Of a stretch of DNA of 64,000 nt, positions 62,501 to 64,000 are shown piece by piece. The translations under genes were made by a program, and so were the position numbers. The notes beneath the pieces are model-generated. The model saw only the letters and a program-made list of their open reading frames with translations, searched no databases and was not told the origin of the DNA. The number at the start of each line of letters is the position of its first letter. The first letter of the stretch is position 1. Source of the stretch: Aquimarina sp. Aq107 (GTDB lineage Bacteria > Bacteroidota > Bacteroidia > Flavobacteriales > Flavobacteriaceae); contig NZ_OX030782.1 of assembly GCF_943733665.1 (NCBI RefSeq), forward strand, positions 4,760,501-4,824,500, in the 5' to 3' direction.

Positions 62501-64000
62501 TGCTTCAGAAACAGTATAATCCTCTGTGTCTCCACCTGCAACCTCAACCCAATTAGCATCGGTACAATTACCATCTAACAGAGAACAAGGATCATTAGGA
62601 TCTAAAACACAAGATCCCGAAGGAGTCAATCGTTGCCAAGAAATATCATCTAAGCTAGAAGGATCAAAATTAGTTTCAAGCAATTGTGTCTGATCACCAC
62701 ATAATAAAATTTGTGGTATAGGAACACCACTACAATCTTCAGTAACTATAGTAGTACCATTTACATAATCCAGAACAGGATTGGTAATATCTCTAAAAGC
62801 AGTTACTGTAAATTCTTCTGTAAGAGACATACAACTAGGATCAACACCATCAGTATCTTCTTTAAGCACTGTATAAACCCCTGTTTGAGGGTTTGGTACA
62901 TTAAAAAAGTTAACCGTAGTTACTACTGGTGTAGCAATACCTGGTCCTGACCAAGTATATTGATTATAACCAGTACCTGCAACCAAAAGTAACTCATCAT
63001 CACAAAAAGTTACATCTAGTTGACACGCGGGAATATTAACAAGTATATTAGAAGCTTCATTTAATTGATCCCCACAAACTCCCAATTGAGAGCTACTCGT
63101 TGTACTTCCAAGTGTTCCTGATTGTAATCCAGTATACGTAGCCGTCGCAGAGTTAGTAATTACGTCAGAACAAGCGTCTCTTAATTCTTCACAACTACTT
63201 ACTAATTGTGCTCTAAATCGTATAAAAATTGGTGCATCCCCCACACCAACTGGTTCATCGTTGGGAGTTTCTACTATACTTGCTGGTATATTAAATTGTA
63301 AAACTCCAGGTGTAATCTCTGTATAGGTAACTCCAGGTGGCAACGTAGCATCAACTACTCCTAGTAAATTTGTATTAGGAGGTAATACATCCGTTATAAT
63401 TACTGTTCCATCAACAAAATCTTCATTACCAATATTTTCTATTTCTAAATCATAAAAAACCTCGTCTCCAAGTTCGACATTATTTCCTGTTATTTCTGTA
63501 GTACCATCTAAATCAAAAACCTTTTTAATAATTCTTAGTTCAGGCTCTATAATAGTAACTGAAAAGGCATTAAAAAATACACTATAACGATCTCGATCAG
63601 TAAATAACTCGAAGGTAGCAGACGTTTGTCCATTACCTACTAAATCTTTTGTAACATTCGGAAGTTCAAAATAATCCATATCAAACCCTTGCGTATTCTC
63701 CGAATTAGGTGTTCGATCTGTGATATAATTACCATCAAAAGATATAGATCCGTTAAAAAAGTTCGTCGTTGGGTTTGCAGATGCATTTCCTTGTCCTAAT
63801 GCAGTAAGTCCTCCCGATGTGTTTACTATTCTTAATTCATCTCCGCCCAAACTAGTATCACCTTCTAATGAAGAAGTACCAAACCTTACATTAACAGGTT
63901 CACTTGCGCCAGTAGGCGTTGTAAAACCACTATAGGTAAACTGTAGTGGAGCCTGACCACTAAAAATCTGAACAAATCCATCACTTGTACTAATAAACTT
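50252..64000 (-). CDS. Giant SprB-like gliding/adhesion protein with type B T9SS sorting domain, partial (5' end beyond window)
   Basis: The frame is open from the right edge to the stop at 50252, giving at least 4,582 residues; the true start lies beyond 64000. The protein is built from a DUF11-like segment (GNNVELGDEVFYDLEIEN), a WQRL cysteine-rich domain and at least 14 SprB-like repeats with patterns such as CFGDSDGAVTIDITGGTPPY. It ends in a gliding-motility associated CHU_C domain (last 95 residues, IPNYFTPDGDGTNDTWYP). Such proteins are secreted by the type IX system and carried on the cell surface for gliding or adhesion. The PorP/SprF-like gene follows after five bases. By alignment with the paralogue, about 400 N-terminal residues are missing. 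Confidence 0.92.
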   Translation of the reverse strand, partial: KFISTSDGFVQIFSGQAPLQFTYSGFTTPTGASEPVNVRFGTSSLEGDTSLGGDELRIVNTSGGLTALGQGNASANPTTNFFNGSISFDGNYITDRTPNSENTQGFDMDYFELPNVTKDLVGNGQTSATFELFTDRDRYSVFFNAFSVTIIEPELRIIKKVFDLDGTTEITGNNVELGDEVFYDLEIENIGNEDFVDGTVIITDVLPPNTNLLGVVDATLPPGVTYTEITPGVLQFNIPASIVETPNDEPVGVGDAPIFIRFRAQLVSSCEELRDACSDVITNSATATYTGLQSGTLGSTTSSSQLGVCGDQLNEASNILVNIPACQLDVTFCDDELLLVAGTGYNQYTWSGPGIATPVVTTVNFFNVPNPQTGVYTVLKEDTDGVDPSCMSLTEEFTVTAFRDITNPVLDYVNGTTIVTEDCSGVPIPQILLCGDQTQLLETNFDPSSLDDISWQRLTPSGSCVLDPNDPCSLLDGNCTDANWVEVAGGDTEDYTVSEAGDYRILAEFDGGCIIPFYFSVFKNDYQPDLTMNPIECGSDGSVSVINVPTNFAFSLTSGGPYTNTTGVFPISTAGDVTVYAIDTTFPGCEYSETINVPSIDPTFSVTGVDPTCVNDDNGTGFGRINISVTGGIPEYQYTISSAALGAADPIIVPNSSANNGNYTQNNLPAGTYTVEVISNRPTPECVFDATVTINPAPAFDAEVVLLAPETCDSGALVQVNVLNGSGDYLYDNGDGNFVACNIFEIPSPANPATTYTFRISDNSIPSGSPACVISASIDNITPYEPIVIDNVTVTQPPCPGDTGQIQVDVSPTVAGRLYTYQLWDCAADPNCGNGISDPADPSDEDPSLWTLVNDISSTGSQTITFTGVPDGNSYVVQVTHANTTPAITNPDCSFPVPEPIICPVTQYGFSISSPTGITADVTLDRPLSCIVGSEDAIIQVDNIAGGSGSYEWSLDNVNFTNVTTTPFDILVSIDGSYTIYIRNQGSADCAAPFAIDVPALVPIDSITFTPGNGDCTSQSSEVSFEAQPPLSAADIAAGVVYEYDVSPDPATGTGATGNTGFLTTNSYTIAQGITYTVTARRSDDQCTFNDDYRVDVIDPIDITNAVETTPVVCVGESNGALSFTVTNSTSFDYTVTLGGTTVDSGNGITTSPVNVTGLVAGTYTITVTDTNPGGSGSPLNCSDTATVDVTEPATPLTFTTVATETNCGANTGTITVTANGGRGNYQYRLVDSGGGVIVDYPNTNNVFTGLAVDTYTIFVRDGNSAAACEINNTESITQSASPTIALATGGDNCYDGTDQATQWVTITPGIPTPLGPFEYSLNGGTGVAITFLPVATPAPANTFEIPNLTPGNYTVVVTNTATNCSTAALAFTINPELTITADLANDINCNEDANITFTPAGGSTVYTQFDLYAQGSPPTLVQANITSPHTISTPGTYVVQVTDDQGCTAFSNPETVTAYEAIATSAPVVTNPDCPTDNGSIEITVTAGEGPFTYVLDGDATTTQGPTGTGPITFNNVPVGAHTITITDGSGASPACTLDVNATITAPVAITADIAITQEYRCDATGSSTTPQLGTITVSNPANGTAPYAYSIDGVDFSNTTGIFTGLTDGTYTLFIRDANTVSCPINLGQLTIDPLVQVTDLSFAATQVQCPALEADVTLTPTLDGTSTVMYEITAPITVGPQVSNVFTGLTSGTTYTFLARTDTDGCVYTETFTVPTIDLIAVNATVVNEPLCNGQSTGELSFTVSGIDLTTETYEYEVSIGGTIVAQATGQNAATIPTGDILAAGTYDILVTDERTNCTATDQVIIGEPDVITFTIDPIDQDCVANTSTVTISNVMGGSGVGYTWILNDSGGTAVGPSRPVTDPYLNVPNGTGYQIIVTDSNSCVSATQTLDINQLPQIAATIDTGSDFCLDDGTVSFTINIDGTNSGTPDYIYNVALGGTIVIPDTNVGALTTFTTTPALTQAGTYTITITDSNGCPVTLTETIAEAVSLDVTQVADITCNAAGTPVDASFSFVVNGGYTPYDIAVSFNGGAFVDHITNGTTPFVDYVATSGAGTYVFRVTDDRGCTFTTSPFTVTDPVAPTITAPTVNVDCFGDTGTAVVTVTGTETPYEIDFGNTGTFVAITGTQITFPNLVENTYNFTVRSSRGCLYPGTVEIAAPDEILEVSRTETPVTCGGSVIVTELGAIDLEISGGSGTYTYTLVDASDVSIRPIVPSTNTTSTNPVVLSASTTVRFEGLNFGQYFIFVEDDNGCVSNPDPIGPFNIFSPPSDLVQNVVATGNCLAGVIFDIDVVGGVGQDNTTNPPLGFDIRIVGEPSPGLGDFVPLNDEPLNATVTTPTNPIRIHRYGGMTAGAFDVLQFNRTYILEVRDNATGCLYQELVPPVTPPSDPDIINFISTDVTCNEVPALDDGEISFDISGYDATVTSVSWEVFDQFTNVSLGAAFSGTSAVVSPATVPVTISNFPPGRYYVIVREDDGTLCSNRVDFEIDIPDPLTSVATNLTPANSCGTNAQVIMDTDGGTPFGIPPTTDGYTYVVVADGAGDPGTYPLNDNTIDLGNIAGDFDIWVADLNGCSFGPVDVTVVVNPLPTVTASFIDDCAYDNSNIIDVDGTGLGTLLYQINGGTAVTGSIDNNNHQFIVSTPGSYIITITDETGCSVDTPPVVVYDELVISAAFTTAPDCENPTGVITTTITSGVVQGTLTYVLQDGTGTPTGNVTGDVNGIYTGVAPGDYIVVATDDGRGTIAPFCSFSAPVSIDAPTPPVLVPETTFVTCIGDTDGVITAALTAASTDADPAVIYEYRISAPIADVTPFQTSPVFSGLGIGTYTIEVRVTKPNGALNVICLDTEDYIIDQPSLPVATVALETPYGCTGATINLPVITVDNFAGGNSPYTISYTDPSGNTIGPVDPATLDTDSGLAGIQIIANESGNYTFTVFDTNDCPNVLVPFNIPPFPVMTDAVVNLVTGINCTTNTEEVTVTVTGGTGPFDFIEINGAVPSQIGVASGGATTTSGSFFLPGVGNYIFRVFDQGTQCSIETLPYEITPYDTIEANIAVVTPNILCFGDATGNIELTVTGHTGAYNYTVTNTTTGTVTGPIGADTMVQNPITITGLEAGSIQVSIIDPVSTCNDTSNVVNIAQPTELLLALDSNTNANCNDDGRVVVTASGGTSPYTFTATDVPSGGTFTTTNTTGIFDLPVTGASTDYTISVVDDNSCTSNPVSIVVTVNRTDNPVLNPLTVDDVCTHDGSYVISASGTSNVPVPPGSGILRFQLDTGIIEDANNGTTAHTFTVATPGTYTVTVYDENGCPSNVESITILPELTATADFTTDPTCRDVDGTITVTVNGGSDFTVNPGNFTFTLRDEVTNAIVAGPQVGNNIFTPIAAGDYIVEITDINIAAITTPCTITIDVPELTVPLDPIPSATSTAVSCIGATDGTVTVTLQTGTDLDGPYTYQIYVDDGTGNPDLAQQVGVDQIDNPVFTDLPFGDYVVVVTSDRSCSGQVAITVANATQVAVAISQSAYSCAPDNSSVFPIITVTITAGTAPYSISYETPSGVVITELDIADANLGTPEIDYEITADEEGDYLISVTDSNSCTTNPVTETETVAPFPIMTNPAVAIVTNITCAVDEEVTVSVQGGSGDFLFELVDNTGTVINPPAPVDTPAGVSTANFVLPRTLGIYTFRITDQITMCTITVTHEIDQFDFVELVAAEETPETCLGDADGTINISITGYTGPYNFTILDENGNPTAFSGTGDTTTDPNPYILPVNLPQGVYIVEIVETADPLCTERSNVVAITGPGAPIVTAISAINTVESCVPGSDGSFQASVTGAQGTVTYTLTPGAISNTTGLFENLTAGLYTVTAEDSQGCTDDEQFTIQSPNAIIVDPIADSSVTCFEDVDGSITVVASGGQGPGTYLYTLTFPDGVTTSGPQPINVFNNLGAGTYTITVSDNLNCTATTTAIINEPSEVTVNIDSVTEVTCDINTIDVTISGTSDVAIIEYYYVDQDGNEVANGGSGIFTGLGAGEYQFFVEDVNGCRSQLSSPVPVIPINQIMIALDTTAANINCFNEATAVINATVTGGIGDYIFELTNNTTTQTWGPQNNSEFIDLPPGNYTYLVRSDRNCVAQVDFDIINPAEFENIPPQITDVVCFGEDNGSIIVFAAGGTPDYSFAISTNPGQFFNDESDNVPNQHTFTNLVPGTYQVFAQDANGCGQVYDVTIGEPDQLMANIVGAITPETCFGDSDGAVTIDITGGTPPYSTNITNNDGDFMDGVLTYMDLPGGTTTIFIRDANDCRINLPVDIPEGAILNGVMSPRVDCPIINTDGSINQPPIYYIDFILGDDSVDTDILYNLVSLDGGVSPGDSLSPTFIVQPGEYQGTMTYTPTGCVFDLGSITIEEYIPLATPIAQMTNNPQDPNEYEIIVTGGSGDYTYFVAIIPNGQTVNDLTDADYRELDDNIFSIDETAEYALRVVDNMGCEVVGVQELIFINIIIPNYFTPDGDGTNDTWYPRQDPFRDPFFFDDMEVKVFDRYGRLLAEFVGDQGTNNGWDGIYQGSELPSGDYWFTIILNDIDNREFTGHFTLYR

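Noticed and set aside
63848..63850. TTG codon at 63850 as the start of the giant protein
   Set aside because: The frame stays open to the right edge, and the residues beyond it align with the paralogue from about its residue 405, so the gene starts outside the window.
50252..64000. Many open frames on the plus strand opposite the giant gene
   Set aside because: They follow from the repeat composition (Thr, Val, Gly and Ser codons) of the minus-strand gene, lack start signals and domain hits, and overlap a continuous coding frame.
50252..64000. CRISPR-like or tandem DNA repeat array
   Set aside because: The repetition is at protein level with diverged DNA, irregular spacing and no identical direct repeats.

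Overview
The window is AT-rich DNA from a gliding-type marine member of the Bacteroidetes, most likely family Flavobacteriaceae (an Aquimarina-like genus is possible but not shown). The evidence is TAnnTTTG promoter boxes, weak ribosome binding sites, type IX secretion (T9SS) sorting domains, giant SprB-repeat proteins with a PorP/SprF partner, a DUF4837 lipoprotein, and a flavobacterial core gene set (M23 peptidase, GH3, tatA, tex, mltD, pgk, holB).

Region 1 (1-30666, all on the minus strand) is a surface polysaccharide locus. Read in the direction of transcription it holds a DUF6909 gene, a Wzz-like protein, rfbB-rfbA-rfbC for dTDP-rhamnose, a second Wzz-like protein and rfbD. A tightly coupled seven-gene cassette follows (cytidylyltransferase, YhcH/NanQ-like protein, HpaI-type pyruvate aldolase, epimerase, 6-phosphogluconolactonase-like protein, HAD phosphatase, 2-hydroxyacid dehydrogenase). 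After it come a flippase, an SGNH-like protein, a DUF115 protein, glycosyltransferases, polymerase/ligase proteins and the initiating phosphoglycosyltransferase. A second module follows with neuB, a fused neuA-phosphatase, a candidate sialyltransferase, another flippase, a GT4, an FkbM methyltransferase, two more polymerase/ligase proteins and a GT4 cut by the window edge. The locus therefore carries two routes to a CMP-activated keto-acid sugar: a conventional NeuB/NeuA route, and a second one that appears to use a pyruvate aldolase instead of a PEP-dependent synthase. The second cassette is the best candidate for an undescribed system.

Region 2 (30692-42394) is housekeeping DNA: a GH3-superfamily protein, an M23 peptidase, tatA, a small secreted repeat protein, tex, a DUF4837 lipoprotein, a LysM lytic transglycosylase, pgk, holB and a DoxX-like membrane protein. 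Clear hairpin terminators separate several of these units.

Region 3 (42444-64000, minus strand) encodes two related giant secreted proteins and a PorP/SprF-type outer-membrane protein between them. The upstream giant is at least 4,582 residues, runs off the right edge, and ends in a gliding-motility type (type B/CHU_C) sorting domain. The downstream one is 2,183 residues and ends in a type A sorting domain. They share long blocks, but the order of two blocks is swapped and the C-terminal sorting domains differ, which points to duplication followed by domain shuffling. No tRNA, rRNA, CRISPR array or insertion sequence was seen.
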